DNA of 64,000 bases. It comes from JBBWZH01 sp035544115. Lineage in GTDB: Bacteria; Actinomycetota; Actinomycetes; Mycobacteriales; CADCTP01. This document shows positions 8,368-17,201 of the stretch, in pieces. The notes under the pieces were generated by a model. That model worked only from the letters and a program-made list of their open reading frames with translations. It searched no databases and had not been told where the DNA came from. The position numbers and the translations under genes are program-made. Within the stretch, counting starts at the first letter, position 1; the number at the start of each line of letters is the position of its first letter. The stretch is from NCBI GenBank assembly GCA_963714145.1, contig OY970235.1, positions 2,480,001 through 2,544,000 of the forward strand, given 5' to 3'.

Positions 8368-8736
8368 TCACCGTTCCTGCACGACCGAGAGGATGTTGCC
8401 GTCCGGGTCGGTGAACCAGGCGACCAGCTCGGCCCGGTCGATGCCCTTCCCGTCGGTCTTCGGGTAGTCGTACCGCTCGAACCGGACGCCGCGCTCGACC
8501 AGCCGGTCGACCGCCTCGTCGATGTCGGCCACCAGGAAGTTGAGCACGGTGAACGTGGCCGGCGTGTGGTCGGGCTTCGGGTAGAGCTGGTAGCCGCGGC
8601 CGCCGCCGACGTGCAGGCGCAACTGGCCCAGCCGGGCGTCCGAGACCCGCAGCCCGAGCGTCCCGCCGTAGAACTCCTTGGCCCGGCGGACGTCGGTGAC
8701 CGCGAAGCTGCCGAACACCTCGACCTGATCCAGCAT
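8368..8736 (-). CDS. VOC (glyoxalase/bleomycin-resistance fold) protein
   Basis: The 122-residue protein has the vicinal-oxygen-chelate pattern: VFGSFAVTDVRRAKEFYGGTLGL at the first beta-alpha-beta unit and FTDPDGNILSVVQ at the end. Family members bind a metal and act as lyases, dioxygenases or resistance proteins; the substrate here is unknown. GGGAAGGG upstream supports the ATG at 8736. It converges on the caspase gene, whose stop is only 9 bases away. Confidence 0.85.
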   Translation of the reverse strand: MLDQVEVFGSFAVTDVRRAKEFYGGTLGLRVSDARLGQLRLHVGGGRGYQLYPKPDHTPATFTVLNFLVADIDEAVDRLVERGVRFERYDYPKTDGKGIDRAELVAWFTDPDGNILSVVQER

Positions 8737-8859
8737 GCGCAGTCCCTTCCCGCCGGCCGCGGCGGCCAACCCTGACACCGTTCCCGGCTCCACACCAGCA
8801 CCCCCGGACGGCCCGGGTCGAGCTGCCGCGTTACGCCGGCAGCGGGTCGGGCCCAATCG

Positions 8860-9831
8860 TCAGCTGGCGTCCCGGGTCTCGAAGTAGCGCCGCGGGTTGT
8901 CCACCAGCATCTGCCGGATCTGCTCCGTGGTGACCCCGGCGGCCCGCAGCGCCGGCAGCACGTCGCGGTGGATGTGCAGGTAGTGCCAGTTCGGTAGCGC
9001 GGCCATCAGCCCCGGGTCGACCCAGTCGATGTAGCAGGAGGCGTCGTGGGAGAGCACCAGCCGGTCGGCGTACCCGCGCCGGCACAGCTCCACCACGATG
9101 CCGACCCGGTCGGCGAACGGCACCTCCAGTTCGATTCCGAACCGGTCCATGCCGAGGTAGAAGCCGGCCTCGGCCAGCTCGGAGAGGTGGTCGGCGTCGG
9201 TGGAGTCACCGCTGTGCGCGAGCACCACCCGGCGCGGGTCGACACCCTCGTCATCGAGGATCCGCTGGACGTCCAGCCCGCGCTTCGTCCCGGGATGGGT
9301 GTGCACGGTGATCGGTACGCCGGTGCGGCGGTGCGCGGCGGCCACCGCGCGCATGATCCGCTCGCCGTCGGTGGTCAGCCCCGGGGCGTCCACCGCGCAC
9401 TTGAGGAAGGCGGCGCGCACGCCGGTGCCGGCGATGCCCTCCTCGATGTCGCGGACGAACATCTCCACCATCGGCTCGGGCAGCGTCTCGGCCACCGCCG
9501 GGCCGCGGAACCGGAAGTAGAACGGGGCGTCGCTGTACGTGTAGACGCCGGTGGCCACCACGATGTTGAGGTCGACCTGCTCGTTGATCCGTTGGATGCG
9601 CGGGAGGTAGCGGCCGAGCCCGACCACGGTCGGGTCCACGATCGTGCTCACCCCGGCCTCCTTGACCGCGGTCAGCCGGCGTACGGCCTCGGCGACCATG
9701 GTCTCCTCGTCCCACTCCCCGGGATAGTTCTGCTGGATTTCCGGGGTCAGCACGAAGATGTGCTCGTGCATCAGGGTCGAGCCGAGCTCGGTGGAGTCCA
9801 CCGGGCCACGCACCGTCGCCACCTCAGTCAT
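8860..9831 (-). CDS. Phosphotriesterase-family metal-dependent hydrolase (possible lactonase)
   Basis: This 323-residue TIM-barrel amidohydrolase keeps the full binuclear metal site: His22 and His24 (MHEHIF), Lys144 (FLKCAVD, the expected carbamylated lysine), His177 and His179 (TVHTHPGT region), His206 (LAHSGD) and Asp263 (LSHDAS). Family members hydrolyse phosphotriesters, or more often lactones such as acyl-homoserine lactones. The substrate cannot be told from sequence. The upstream TetR gene, 56 bases away on the same strand, is the likely controller and operon mate. Confidence 0.88.
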   Translation of the reverse strand: MTEVATVRGPVDSTELGSTLMHEHIFVLTPEIQQNYPGEWDEETMVAEAVRRLTAVKEAGVSTIVDPTVVGLGRYLPRIQRINEQVDLNIVVATGVYTYSDAPFYFRFRGPAVAETLPEPMVEMFVRDIEEGIAGTGVRAAFLKCAVDAPGLTTDGERIMRAVAAAHRRTGVPITVHTHPGTKRGLDVQRILDDEGVDPRRVVLAHSGDSTDADHLSELAEAGFYLGMDRFGIELEVPFADRVGIVVELCRRGYADRLVLSHDASCYIDWVDPGLMAALPNWHYLHIHRDVLPALRAAGVTTEQIRQMLVDNPRRYFETRDAS

Positions 9832-9887
9832 CGCCGCACCCCAGTCCTCGTCGACCCGACCACGCAGTGTCCACTCGGGACAGCCAG

Positions 9888-10601
9888 CTAGCTCGCGGCG
9901 GCCGCCAGCAGCGAGGTGACCGTCTGGATCATCATTCCGGCGGCCTCGTCCGCGTCCAGGCCGAGCTGGTCCCGGGCCATCTGCCAGGCGTTGAAGGTGG
10001 TCGCCACCAGCACCGCGTTGCGCAGCCGCTCCCGGCCCGGGCCGGCCGCGTCCAGTTCGGACCGGAACAGCGCGGAGATCTCGTCCCGGACGTGTCCAAT
10101 CTGGACGGACCGATTCCGCTGCAACTGCGGCGAGTACGGCTGGGCCAGGTGCGCCGCCCGGGCGTACGGCGCGATCAGCTCGAGCATCCGGACGCGCTGC
10201 CGGCAGAACGCCGCCACCCGCTCGCACAGCGGCAGGTCCGCCGGCACCGGCTGGTAGGCGGCCCGCTGCAGCTCCAGCAGGTGCGCGTAGCTGGCCGCGT
10301 ACAGGCCCTCCAGGTCGCCGAAGTTGGACCAGAGCGCGCGCAGTGACACCCCGGCCCGCTCGGCGATCTGCCGGCCGCTGACCTTCAGGTGCCCCTCGGC
10401 GAGCAGCGCGTGCAGCGCCTCGACCACGGCCTGCCGGGTCCGCTCGGCCCGCAGCGACCGGCCGTCCACCCGGGCCGGCTGTTCGGCCGCCGGCTCGGAT
10501 CCGACGGGCTCGCTGCCGGCCGTGGCCGGATCCGCCGGCGCGGTGCACCCGCCCGGCCCGTCGGCTGCTGCCACCACGCCACCCCGGCTGCTGCTGGTCA
10601 C
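9888..10601 (-). CDS. TetR-family transcriptional regulator
   Basis: The protein is about 237 residues. The helix-turn-helix is clear in VSGRQIAERAGVSLRALWSNFGDLEGLY. A helical ligand-binding region follows. The first 40-50 residues are low-complexity Ser/Gly/Pro/Ala. The start is uncertain: the GTG at 10601 was chosen, but the frame stays open to 10757 and later GTG codons are possible. It probably regulates the phosphotriesterase gene that follows it. Confidence 0.8.
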   Translation of the reverse strand: MTSSSRGGVVAAADGPGGCTAPADPATAGSEPVGSEPAAEQPARVDGRSLRAERTRQAVVEALHALLAEGHLKVSGRQIAERAGVSLRALWSNFGDLEGLYAASYAHLLELQRAAYQPVPADLPLCERVAAFCRQRVRMLELIAPYARAAHLAQPYSPQLQRNRSVQIGHVRDEISALFRSELDAAGPGRERLRNAVLVATTFNAWQMARDQLGLDADEAAGMMIQTVTSLLAAAAS

Positions 10602-10820
10602 CGGCAGAGTCTCTGCGTGACGGACGCTCGTAGGCAAGCCGCAGCGTGACTCAACTGCACCCTGGATGCGGATTCCTGCGCCCCGGGGCCGGACCCGTGG
10701 TGCGGTCGCCGGCCGTTCGGCCCGTCGTCGTAGCTTCCAGTGACGAGTATCGGCCAACCAGGTGGTGCCTAATAGGGCAAACGGGTGGCCAATTCACCCC
10801 ACACTGGTCACCATATGCCG

Positions 10821-11339
10821 ATGACTTGGACCGTCCCCGATGTGGACCGCGTCAACGAGCCATTCGCCGGCGACGAGCGCGCGATGCTGCAGGGCTTCCT
10901 CAACTACGGGCGCAACACGCTGCTGCTCAAGTGCTGCGGGCTGACCGGCGCCGCGCTGGTGCAGCGCTCGATCGACCCGTCCACGCTCTCGCTGCTCGGC
11001 CTGGTCCGGCACGTGACCGAGGTGGAGCGCAACTGGTTCCGGCGCCGGTTCGGCGGTGAGGACGTCGCCGGCCCGTACCGCCGGGACGACCGGCCGGACG
11101 CCGCCTTCTCCGACGTCGTGGCAGACCGGGCCGAGCAGGACATCGCCGGCCTGGTCGCCGAGTGGCACGCCGCCGACCGGGCCGTCGCGTGCCTGCCGCT
11201 GGAGCACACCTTCGTCAGCGAGCGGTGGGGGGAGATGACGCTGCGCTGGGCGTACCTGCACATGATCAGCGAGTACGACCGGCACAACGGGCACGCCGAT
11301 CTGCTCCGGCAGCGGATCGACGGCGTGACCGGCACCTGA
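10821..11339 (+). CDS. DinB/DUF664-family protein
   Basis: The 172-residue protein starts MTWTVPDV and contains FLNYGRNTLLLKCCGL, LSLLGLVRHVTEVERNWF and a late MISEYDRHNGHADLLRQ. These carry the three His positions (within LVRHVTEVE and EYDRHNGH) that bind metal in the DinB/YfiT four-helix fold. Relatives in actinobacteria are thiol-S-transferases (mycothiol or bacillithiol) or of unknown function. ATG codons at 10815 and 10821 and a GTG at 10785 are all possible starts; 10821 matches the usual family N-terminus. Confidence 0.85.
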   Translation: MTWTVPDVDRVNEPFAGDERAMLQGFLNYGRNTLLLKCCGLTGAALVQRSIDPSTLSLLGLVRHVTEVERNWFRRRFGGEDVAGPYRRDDRPDAAFSDVVADRAEQDIAGLVAEWHAADRAVACLPLEHTFVSERWGEMTLRWAYLHMISEYDRHNGHADLLRQRIDGVTGT

Positions 11340-11445
11340 CGCGACTGGCACCTGACGCGACTGGTGCCCAACGGGGCTGCTGGTGCCCAACGGGGCTGCT
11401 GGTGCCTTGACGGGGCGGCTGGCACCTGGCCAGGCGGCTGCACCT
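11331..11445. repeat. Degenerate 16-20 bp tandem repeats between convergent genes
   Basis: Two copies of a 16-bp unit (GGCACCTGACGCGACT) are followed by two identical 19-bp units and two degenerate ones, all beginning GGTGCC or GGCACC. Because GGCACC and GGTGCC are complementary, several alternative 6-bp hairpins can form, for example around 11346-11367. The repeats begin in the last codons of the DinB-like gene and end about 30 bases before the PASTA lipoprotein stop. They may serve as a two-way terminator. Confidence 0.7.
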
Positions 11446-11475
11446 GACGAAGCGGGCCGGGGCGGCCGCTTGGTG

Positions 11476-12069
11476 CTAGCTCTTGCAGCCGGAGTCGCCG
11501 GTGGGCTCGCCGTACTTGACCGAGGTCAGGACTATCCGGGTGTCCTTGTCCGGCCGCTGCCCGGCCCGGACCGACTGCTTGATCACCACCCAGTTCCGGT
11601 CGACGATCTGCGCCCGGCCCTTGCCGGTGCCGTCGGCGGAGCCGAGGTTGAAGAAGCCGGCGGACTGCAAGGCGTCCTGCGCGGACTGCAGGTCTTCGCA
11701 GACCACGCTCGGCACGGTTCCCTCGGTCACCGGGCCACCGCTGGCCGGGTCGGTCGGCTTGGTCACCTTGAGCGTGATCGCGGTCGAGCGATCGGTACGC
11801 GTTCCGGCGGCCGGGGTCTGCGATTTGACGATCCAGTTGTTCGGATCGAGGACAGCCCGGTCGGCCGAACTGGCGTCGACCGGCTTCAGCTTGGAAAATC
11901 CGGCGTCGCGCAGCGTCCGTTCGGCGTCATCGAGCCGTTTACCGGTGACCGCCGGCACGGTGGCCGGCCCGGTCGCGGTGGCCGACCCCGGCCGGCCGAT
12001 CGTGCCGTCGCAGCCGCTCAGCACTACCGCGGCGGCGGCGACAACCAGCAGAATTCGCAATCTCGACAA
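11476..12069 (-). CDS. Lipoprotein with two PASTA domains
   Basis: The 197-residue protein has a lipobox LSGC with Cys20 as the lipidation site, then two PASTA-like repeats (about 35-105 from ATVPAVTGKRLDDAERTL, and 115-190 from TVPSVVCEDLQSAQDAL). PASTA domains bind peptidoglycan fragments, usually in Ser/Thr kinases and PBPs; stand-alone lipoproteins may sense or bind the wall outside the membrane. Translation starts at TTG 12069, supported by AGAGGA five bases upstream. No kinase gene is nearby. Confidence 0.85.
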   Translation of the reverse strand: MSRLRILLVVAAAAVVLSGCDGTIGRPGSATATGPATVPAVTGKRLDDAERTLRDAGFSKLKPVDASSADRAVLDPNNWIVKSQTPAAGTRTDRSTAITLKVTKPTDPASGGPVTEGTVPSVVCEDLQSAQDALQSAGFFNLGSADGTGKGRAQIVDRNWVVIKQSVRAGQRPDKDTRIVLTSVKYGEPTGDSGCKS

Positions 12070-12179
12070 GGCGTCCTCTTTTCCCGCGCATTTATCTACA
12101 AATACATACCCCGGGTGGGCGGGTCAACGACTGGCCGGACGGGCGGATAATTCGCGCGCGCCGGGCGGTGCCGGCTGGC

Positions 12180-12590
12180 ATGCTGGCCGGCGTGATCAAC
12201 CGGCTGAACCCAGACGGCATGCACGCCACCCCAGGCTACGCGCACGTCACCACGACCGAGCGCCGCCGGCAGGTCTACCTCGCCGGCCAGGTGCCGCTGG
12301 CCGGCGACGGCAGCCTGGTCGGCGCCGGCGACCTGATCGCGCAGGTCGGGCAGGTGGTCCGGAACATCGGCAGCGCGCTGGCCGCGGTCGGCGCCACCCC
12401 GGAGGACGTGGTCCGGACCGTGATCTACGTGGTCTCCGGCGAGCGGGACGATCTCGCCACTGTCTGGACCGCGCTGCGGTCGTCCCCGTTCGCCCCCGCG
12501 CTCAGCACCGCCAGCACGCTGCTGGGCGTGTCCCAACTCGGCTTCGCCGGCCAGCTGGTCGAGATCGACGTCACCGCCGCGCTCGGCTGA
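12180..12590 (+). CDS. RidA/YjgF-family protein
   Basis: This trimeric-barrel family member is about 136 residues. The core reads RRRQVYLAGQVPLAGDG, QVVRNIGSALAAVGATPEDVV and a C-terminal GQLVEIDVTAALG. RidA proteins hydrolyse reactive enamines or imines formed by PLP enzymes, but many relatives have other roles. The Arg that binds the substrate carboxylate in true RidA is not obvious near the C-terminus, so deaminase activity is not assured. The start may be ATG 12180 or GTG 12192. Confidence 0.85.
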   Translation: MLAGVINRLNPDGMHATPGYAHVTTTERRRQVYLAGQVPLAGDGSLVGAGDLIAQVGQVVRNIGSALAAVGATPEDVVRTVIYVVSGERDDLATVWTALRSSPFAPALSTASTLLGVSQLGFAGQLVEIDVTAALG

Positions 12591-12670
12591 CAGTCCGCCG
12601 ACTCGCTACCGGTGCCGGAGCGGGCGTTGCCGCTGGCGTGCCTCCGGCCGGTTCCGGGCTGCCGGGCGGG

Positions 12671-14419
12671 TCAGGGCCGGGGGCGCAGCCAGATGTCCAG
12701 GGCGCCGGAGCGCACCAGGTGGTAGCCGTACGTGTCGGCGAAGGTGTCCAGGCCGGCGCCGATGCCGCGCCGGGTGAAGCCGCGGTCCAGCACGATCGCG
12801 TCCGGCCGGGCGGTCAGGTCGGCGCGACCGGACGCCAGGTTCGGGAACCGCCGGCCGGGCAGCTGGAACTGGCCCGCGCCGTAGTCGCCGACCAGCCAGA
12901 CCGTGCCGCCGGGCGGGACCAGCCCGGGCAGCGCCGCGTACCCGGTGGGCCGCAGTGTGGCCAGCGCGGTGATCGACCGGCCGGCCGCGGCCGCCGGCGG
13001 AACCGCGAGCACCACCGCCACGGCGACCACCGCGGCCCGGCGCACGGCGTCCCGGCGGGCTCCCACCGGGCCCGTCCCGGCCCGGCCGCCGCCAACCCCA
13101 CTGGGCCCAACCCCGCCAGCCCCAATCCCGCTGGCCCCAACCCCGCTGGCCCCAATCCCGCTGGTGCCAATCCCGCTGGCCCTAATCCCGGTGGCTCGGC
13201 GGGCTCCGGGCCAGCCGGGATCAGGCGGACGGGTTCCTCGGCGGGCGGCGCCGGCCAGCCAGCCCACGCCGGCGGTGCCGCCGACCACCGCCGCGACGAT
13301 CAGCACCGGCCGCCAGAGCAGCAGGTAGTGCGGCAGCGCGAGGCCGGTCAGCGGGGTCAGCGCGACCACCGGCAGCAGCCCGGCCGCGGCCAGGTAGGCG
13401 GTCAGCCCGGACCGGGCCAGCAGCCCGAGCAGCACGGCCAGCACCGCTACCACTGACAGCGCGGTGCCCCAGGACGCGCGCTGCCAGGCCAGGTCGATCC
13501 ACCACGGGCCGTGCAGCCGCGGCCGACCGGACACCACGATCAGGTGGCCGCTGTGGCCGTGCCGGCGTTCCTTCGCGTAGCCGCGGCGGAACGTGTCCAG
13601 CGCGCCCGGCCAGCCCATCGGGGCGTATGTCGCCACCACCGCGACCGCCGCGGCGGCGAGCCAGGCGCCGACGTGCGCGGCCAGCCGGCCGAGCCGGGCC
13701 GGCAGCGTCCCGGGCCGGCCGGCGACCGCCAGGCAGCCGGCCACCGCCGGCACCACGATGATCAGCGCCGCGGCCAGCTTGGCCGTACAGGCCAGCAGCG
13801 ACAGCAGTCCGCACGCCGCGGCCGCGGGCAGCCGGCCGGACCGCAGCCACCACCAGCCGACCGCGAGCGCCGCCAGCGCCAGCCCGGCGGCGACCGGATC
13901 GAGCATCGCGGTGCGGGTCAGCGTGGCCGTGTCCGGCGCCCGGTCCAGTGCCTCCGGGAAGGTGGTCAGGACCGGAACGGTCCAGACCAGGAGCGCGGCG
14001 ATCGGGCCGGCGCCGCGCGGGCCGACCCGGGCCAGCCAGGCCCACGCCACCAGCCCGGTGGCCAGCAGCATCAGCGCGGCCGGCAGCCGGGCCGCGGTCA
14101 CGGTCGGCCCGAACAGCCACTCGGCGGCACCGATGAGGTACTTCGCCAGCGGCGGGTGTTCCGGGTTGGGGCTGAAGTCGCCGAGCCAGTAGGCCCGCCC
14201 GGCGGCCGCGTAGGTGGGCTCGTCCAGCCCCCAGGATGGCGTCGAGAGCCGGAACAGCGACAGCCAGCCACCCAGCCCGAGCAGTGCCAGCCGGCCCGAC
14301 CAGCGCAGGGCGAGACCGGAGCCGGCGCGGCCGACCAGGGCCGGTCGACCGACCCGGGGGGCGGCCGGCAGCGGCTCGGCAACCTCTGTTCCGGACAGCA
14401 GCGATAAAGCCGTAGCCAT
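12671..14419 (-). CDS. Polytopic glycosyltransferase, GT39/PMT-like (ArnT-like)
   Basis: This 582-residue membrane protein has about ten helices. The first extracytoplasmic loop carries the catalytic-type Asp-Glu in WGLDEPTY and the HPPLAKYLIG motif typical of dolichyl- or polyprenyl-phosphate-sugar mannosyltransferases. It would transfer a sugar from a lipid carrier to a protein or envelope glycan outside the membrane. After the last main helix block there is a Gly/Ser/Ile repeat insert (about 410-445) encoded by a 15-bp minisatellite, then a soluble C-terminal domain ending DIWLRPRP. No partner gene is adjacent. Confidence 0.8.
   Translation of the reverse strand: MATALSLLSGTEVAEPLPAAPRVGRPALVGRAGSGLALRWSGRLALLGLGGWLSLFRLSTPSWGLDEPTYAAAGRAYWLGDFSPNPEHPPLAKYLIGAAEWLFGPTVTAARLPAALMLLATGLVAWAWLARVGPRGAGPIAALLVWTVPVLTTFPEALDRAPDTATLTRTAMLDPVAAGLALAALAVGWWWLRSGRLPAAAACGLLSLLACTAKLAAALIIVVPAVAGCLAVAGRPGTLPARLGRLAAHVGAWLAAAAVAVVATYAPMGWPGALDTFRRGYAKERRHGHSGHLIVVSGRPRLHGPWWIDLAWQRASWGTALSVVAVLAVLLGLLARSGLTAYLAAAGLLPVVALTPLTGLALPHYLLLWRPVLIVAAVVGGTAGVGWLAGAARRGTRPPDPGWPGARRATGIRASGIGTSGIGASGVGASGIGAGGVGPSGVGGGRAGTGPVGARRDAVRRAAVVAVAVVLAVPPAAAAGRSITALATLRPTGYAALPGLVPPGGTVWLVGDYGAGQFQLPGRRFPNLASGRADLTARPDAIVLDRGFTRRGIGAGLDTFADTYGYHLVRSGALDIWLRPRP
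13100..13195. repeat. 15-bp minisatellite inside the GT39-like gene
   Basis: About six imperfect copies of a 15-base unit close to CCCCAATCCCGCTGG encode a repeated A-S-G-I-G or A-S-G-V-G linker on the minus strand. The unit length is a multiple of three, so gain or loss of copies changes linker length without breaking the frame. Confidence 0.8.
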
Positions 14420-14772
14420 GGGTTCTGCCCCTTGGGGAATACCTGCCGGGCAGCCGAATCCGGGCAGCCCGGACCGGCCGCGCGCAGCGGCAGGACAATT
14501 GACGGTTGGCGGAAATAGCGCCCGAGCCCGAACGGCTTCCGGAGGCCGGCCCGAATCCCGAGTCGGCGCGGCAAATGCGCGTCCGCATTCGCTGTGCCTG
14601 TTCTTCTAGAGACGCGATATGAGCCGGCCAGGTTGGAGTGCGGCCGCAAAAAAGTTACAACTGATTTGCCGGCGGGGTGTGTCGACGGTGTGACACATGG
14701 TGAGGCTGGCACCGGCGCGCGGGTGGCGCGCCGGTGCCAGCCTCGGGATGAAGCGGTGCAGCCGGTGGGCGG
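14420..14772. other. Intergenic region between the GT39-like and CBM2 genes
   Basis: The region holds no gene. It contains an A6 tract at about 14648, a small palindrome TGTGTC-N8-GACACA at 14678-14697 that could be an operator, and the long hairpin described separately. Both flanking genes are on the minus strand, so the left part is the leader of the GT39-like gene. Confidence 0.5.
14702..14744 (-). terminator. Perfect 19-bp hairpin after the CBM2 gene
   Basis: The arms 14702-14720 and 14726-14744 are exactly complementary with a GGGTG loop. It begins 29 bases after the CBM2-protein stop on the minus strand. The stem is long and GC-rich with no U-tract, as expected for an actinobacterial terminator. 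Confidence 0.75.
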
Positions 14773-15966
14773 TCAGCAGTCGATCCGGGCCCGGCCCAGG
14801 GCGATGTCGTCGAACCAGAGGGTGTCGTCGCCGGTCGAGTAGCTCTCCCAGCCGAGCCGGAAGTCGGTCAGCGCCGGGTGCCAGGCCCGGCCCAGCCACT
14901 GCGCGTCGACGTCCTGGGTGGGCACCCCGTCGTCGCGCAGGCCGGCCACCTCGGTGCCGTTGACCCAGGTGCGGAGCTGCCCGGCCGGCCCGTCCACGCT
15001 GAACTCGACACAGGTCCAGGCGCCGGTCGGCAGCGGGATGCTCTGCGCCACCCCGGCCGGGCTCTGCGCCGGCAGGGTCGCGTCGTCGGATTCGCGGTTC
15101 CACTGCATGGCCCGGTTCTGGCCGCCCATCCGCAGGTCCTTGCTGCCGTCGTTGCTGTCCCGCATCGCCAGCACCGTGACGTGCCCGTCCGGCAGCAGCG
15201 TGCTGTGCCGTACGAAGAACCGCCCGAACACGACGCTGCCCACGGTCGCGATGTCGGTGCGGCCGACGAAGGCGTGGTTGCAGAAGCCGGCCTTGCCGTT
15301 CACCCGGAACGAGCGGGTGCCGCTGTGCGCGACCGTGCTGTCCACGCTGGCGGTCCCGGTCCCGGCGCAGTCGCGCATGCTGACCGCCCAGGCGCCGCTG
15401 GGCGCCGTACCGGTCTGGCCCTCCACGTCATCGCAGATCAGCGCGGTGGTGCAGCCGGCCGGCGGCGGGCCGGGCGGGGTGCTCGGTGGCGTGCTGGGCG
15501 GGCTGGACGGCGGTGGGCCGGATGGCGGTGGGCCGGCCGGGCCGGTGCAGCCGGTGCCGTTCAGCGCGAAGTTCACGGGCACCGGGTTGCTGCCCGAGTA
15601 GGTGGCCTGGAAGCCGAACTGGACCGACCCGCCGGCCGCGACCGTCCCGTTCCAGGACAGGTTGCTGGCGCTCACGACCGGCTGCCCGGTCGGCTGGGTG
15701 ACGGCGCTGTTCCAGGCCGAGGTGACCCGCTGGTTGCCGGCGAAGGTCCAGGTCAGCGTCCAGGCGGTGACCGGGGTGCCGGTGCTGACGGTCAGGTTGG
15801 CGGTGAAGCCGGTGTCCCACTGGTTGAGCTGGTAGCCGACCGAGCAGCCGGTCGCGGCGGTCGCGGCCGGGGTGGCCAGCGCCGGCACCAGGGCCACGCC
15901 GCCGGCGGCGGCCAGCGCCAGCGGTGCGGCGAGCCAGCGCCGGCGGGACAGGGCAGGGCGTGTCAT
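14773..15966 (-). CDS. Secreted CBM2 protein with Cip1-like jelly-roll domain
   Basis: The 397-residue exported protein has an N-terminal signal (RRRWLAAPLALAAAGG to about 38), a CBM2 (about 40-140, GCSVGYQLNQWDTGF to NGTGCTG, the two terminal Cys forming the usual disulfide), a Pro/Ser-rich linker, and a C-terminal beta-sandwich (about 170-397, from CDDVEGQ to WFDDIALGRARIDC). The last domain resembles the Cip1 core, a cellulase-associated protein related to polysaccharide lyases. It probably acts on, or binds at, plant cell walls. GAGGAG sits four bases before the ATG at 15966. Confidence 0.82.
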   Translation of the reverse strand: MTRPALSRRRWLAAPLALAAAGGVALVPALATPAATAATGCSVGYQLNQWDTGFTANLTVSTGTPVTAWTLTWTFAGNQRVTSAWNSAVTQPTGQPVVSASNLSWNGTVAAGGSVQFGFQATYSGSNPVPVNFALNGTGCTGPAGPPPSGPPPSSPPSTPPSTPPGPPPAGCTTALICDDVEGQTGTAPSGAWAVSMRDCAGTGTASVDSTVAHSGTRSFRVNGKAGFCNHAFVGRTDIATVGSVVFGRFFVRHSTLLPDGHVTVLAMRDSNDGSKDLRMGGQNRAMQWNRESDDATLPAQSPAGVAQSIPLPTGAWTCVEFSVDGPAGQLRTWVNGTEVAGLRDDGVPTQDVDAQWLGRAWHPALTDFRLGWESYSTGDDTLWFDDIALGRARIDC

Positions 15967-16088
15967 TGCGCTCCTCACTGAGAACGGTGCGCCTCGCCGC
16001 TTGACGCCGGTGTCGCCCGCTGCGCCGCTCAGGGGAACTGTCGAAAGTGTAGTCGAATACCCGTCTGTCCGGTTCGCCCGGTTCGGGG

Positions 16089-16607
16089 CTAGCTGTGTGG
16101 TGCTGGCCGGGTCGCCGAGTGCGGCCGCGAGCCGGCGCCGATCCGGGTCAGCCAGTGGCTGACCGGCCCCGGCACGTACAGCTGCAGGTGTACGGCGCGC
16201 AGCCAGCTGTCCTCGGACTGCACCAGCGACAGCGTCAGCCCCCGGCCGGCGTAGACCAGTTCGTGCACCTGGCCGCCGGCCGCCACCCGGTGCCCGGTCA
16301 GCGTCAGGTCCGGCTGGCCGAGCTCGGCCGCCGGCACGGCCGGGTCGACGCCCGGCGGGTCGGCGTACTCGACCAGCACGGCGGTCCCGATGGAGCTCCA
16401 GGCATCCACCCGCCGCGGCGGGTCGGCTCGCCGCACCCGGTGCAGGTCGTACCGGGAGTTGCCGCGCTCGGTCGACCCGGCCGCGTCCACCTCCGTCGCC
16501 GCCAGCGCGGTGAGCAGGGCGGCCACCGGGGTGCCCGGCGGCAGCCCGGCCCAGCCGGCCAGCCGGCCGGCGAGCACCTCCGCCAGTGCTGCGGCGAGTT
16601 CGGTCAT
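16089..16607 (-). CDS. Conserved hypothetical protein
   Basis: The 172-residue soluble protein is not recognised. It is Ala/Leu-rich at the N-terminus (MTELAAALAEVLAGRLAG) and has a C-terminal block LVQSEDSWLRAVHLQLYVPGPVSHWLTRIG. No signal peptide or membrane segment was seen. The ATG at 16607 begins the compact part; the frame extends upstream to 16676. It stands alone between the CBM2 gene and a divergent YjbR-like gene. Confidence 0.6.
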   Translation of the reverse strand: MTELAAALAEVLAGRLAGWAGLPPGTPVAALLTALAATEVDAAGSTERGNSRYDLHRVRRADPPRRVDAWSSIGTAVLVEYADPPGVDPAVPAAELGQPDLTLTGHRVAAGGQVHELVYAGRGLTLSLVQSEDSWLRAVHLQLYVPGPVSHWLTRIGAGSRPHSATRPAPHS

Positions 16608-16824
16608 ACGGTCAACCTTGCCCCATCGGTCGGTACGGTCGGTACGCACCCCGTCCCGGTCGGTCCGGCTGATCATGCTGGGCGGATCGGCACCCGGGCG
16701 GTGGCGCGCGGTGCCGGATCAGGGACGGGCCGGGCAGCCCGGCGCGGCCGCCCGTTCAATAGGATCAGCCCGCAGGTCAGCTCGGTCCGGCCGGATCGGT
16801 CCGACCGGGGACGGGAGGTGGGTG

Positions 16825-17178
16825 ATGGCTCCAGCGGACGTGCTCGCCTACTGCCTGGCCAAGCCGGGCGCCTGGCAGGACGAGCCCTGGGAGGGCGACG
16901 TCGTCGTCAAGGTCGGCGCGAAGATCTTCGCGTTCCTCGGCTCCGGCGAACGGGTCGGCGTCAAGTGCGGCCCGAACCGGGAGATCGCCGACGAGTGGCT
17001 GCGCCGGTACCCGGACGACGCCACGGCGTCGGCCTACATCGGCCGGTCCGGCTGGAACTCGCTTCGGGTCGACGGGGCGATCCCGGACGACGAGGTGTGC
17101 GAGGCGATCGACGCCTCCTACGACGCGGTGGTCAGCAAGCTGCCCAAGCGCGACCGCCCTACCCCCGCGCGTCCCTGA
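16825..17178 (+). CDS. MmcQ/YjbR-family protein
   Basis: The 117-residue protein follows the YjbR pattern: an early CLAKPGAWQDEPWEGDVVVKVGAKIFAF and a late SGWNSLRVDGAIPDDEVCEAIDASYDAVV. The fold is a small DNA-binding-like CyaY-type domain; the cellular role is not established. GGGAGG lies upstream of the ATG. Confidence 0.88.
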   Translation: MAPADVLAYCLAKPGAWQDEPWEGDVVVKVGAKIFAFLGSGERVGVKCGPNREIADEWLRRYPDDATASAYIGRSGWNSLRVDGAIPDDEVCEAIDASYDAVVSKLPKRDRPTPARP

Positions 17179-17201
17179 GCCCTGCTCCGGGCCGCGGAAG
17201 C

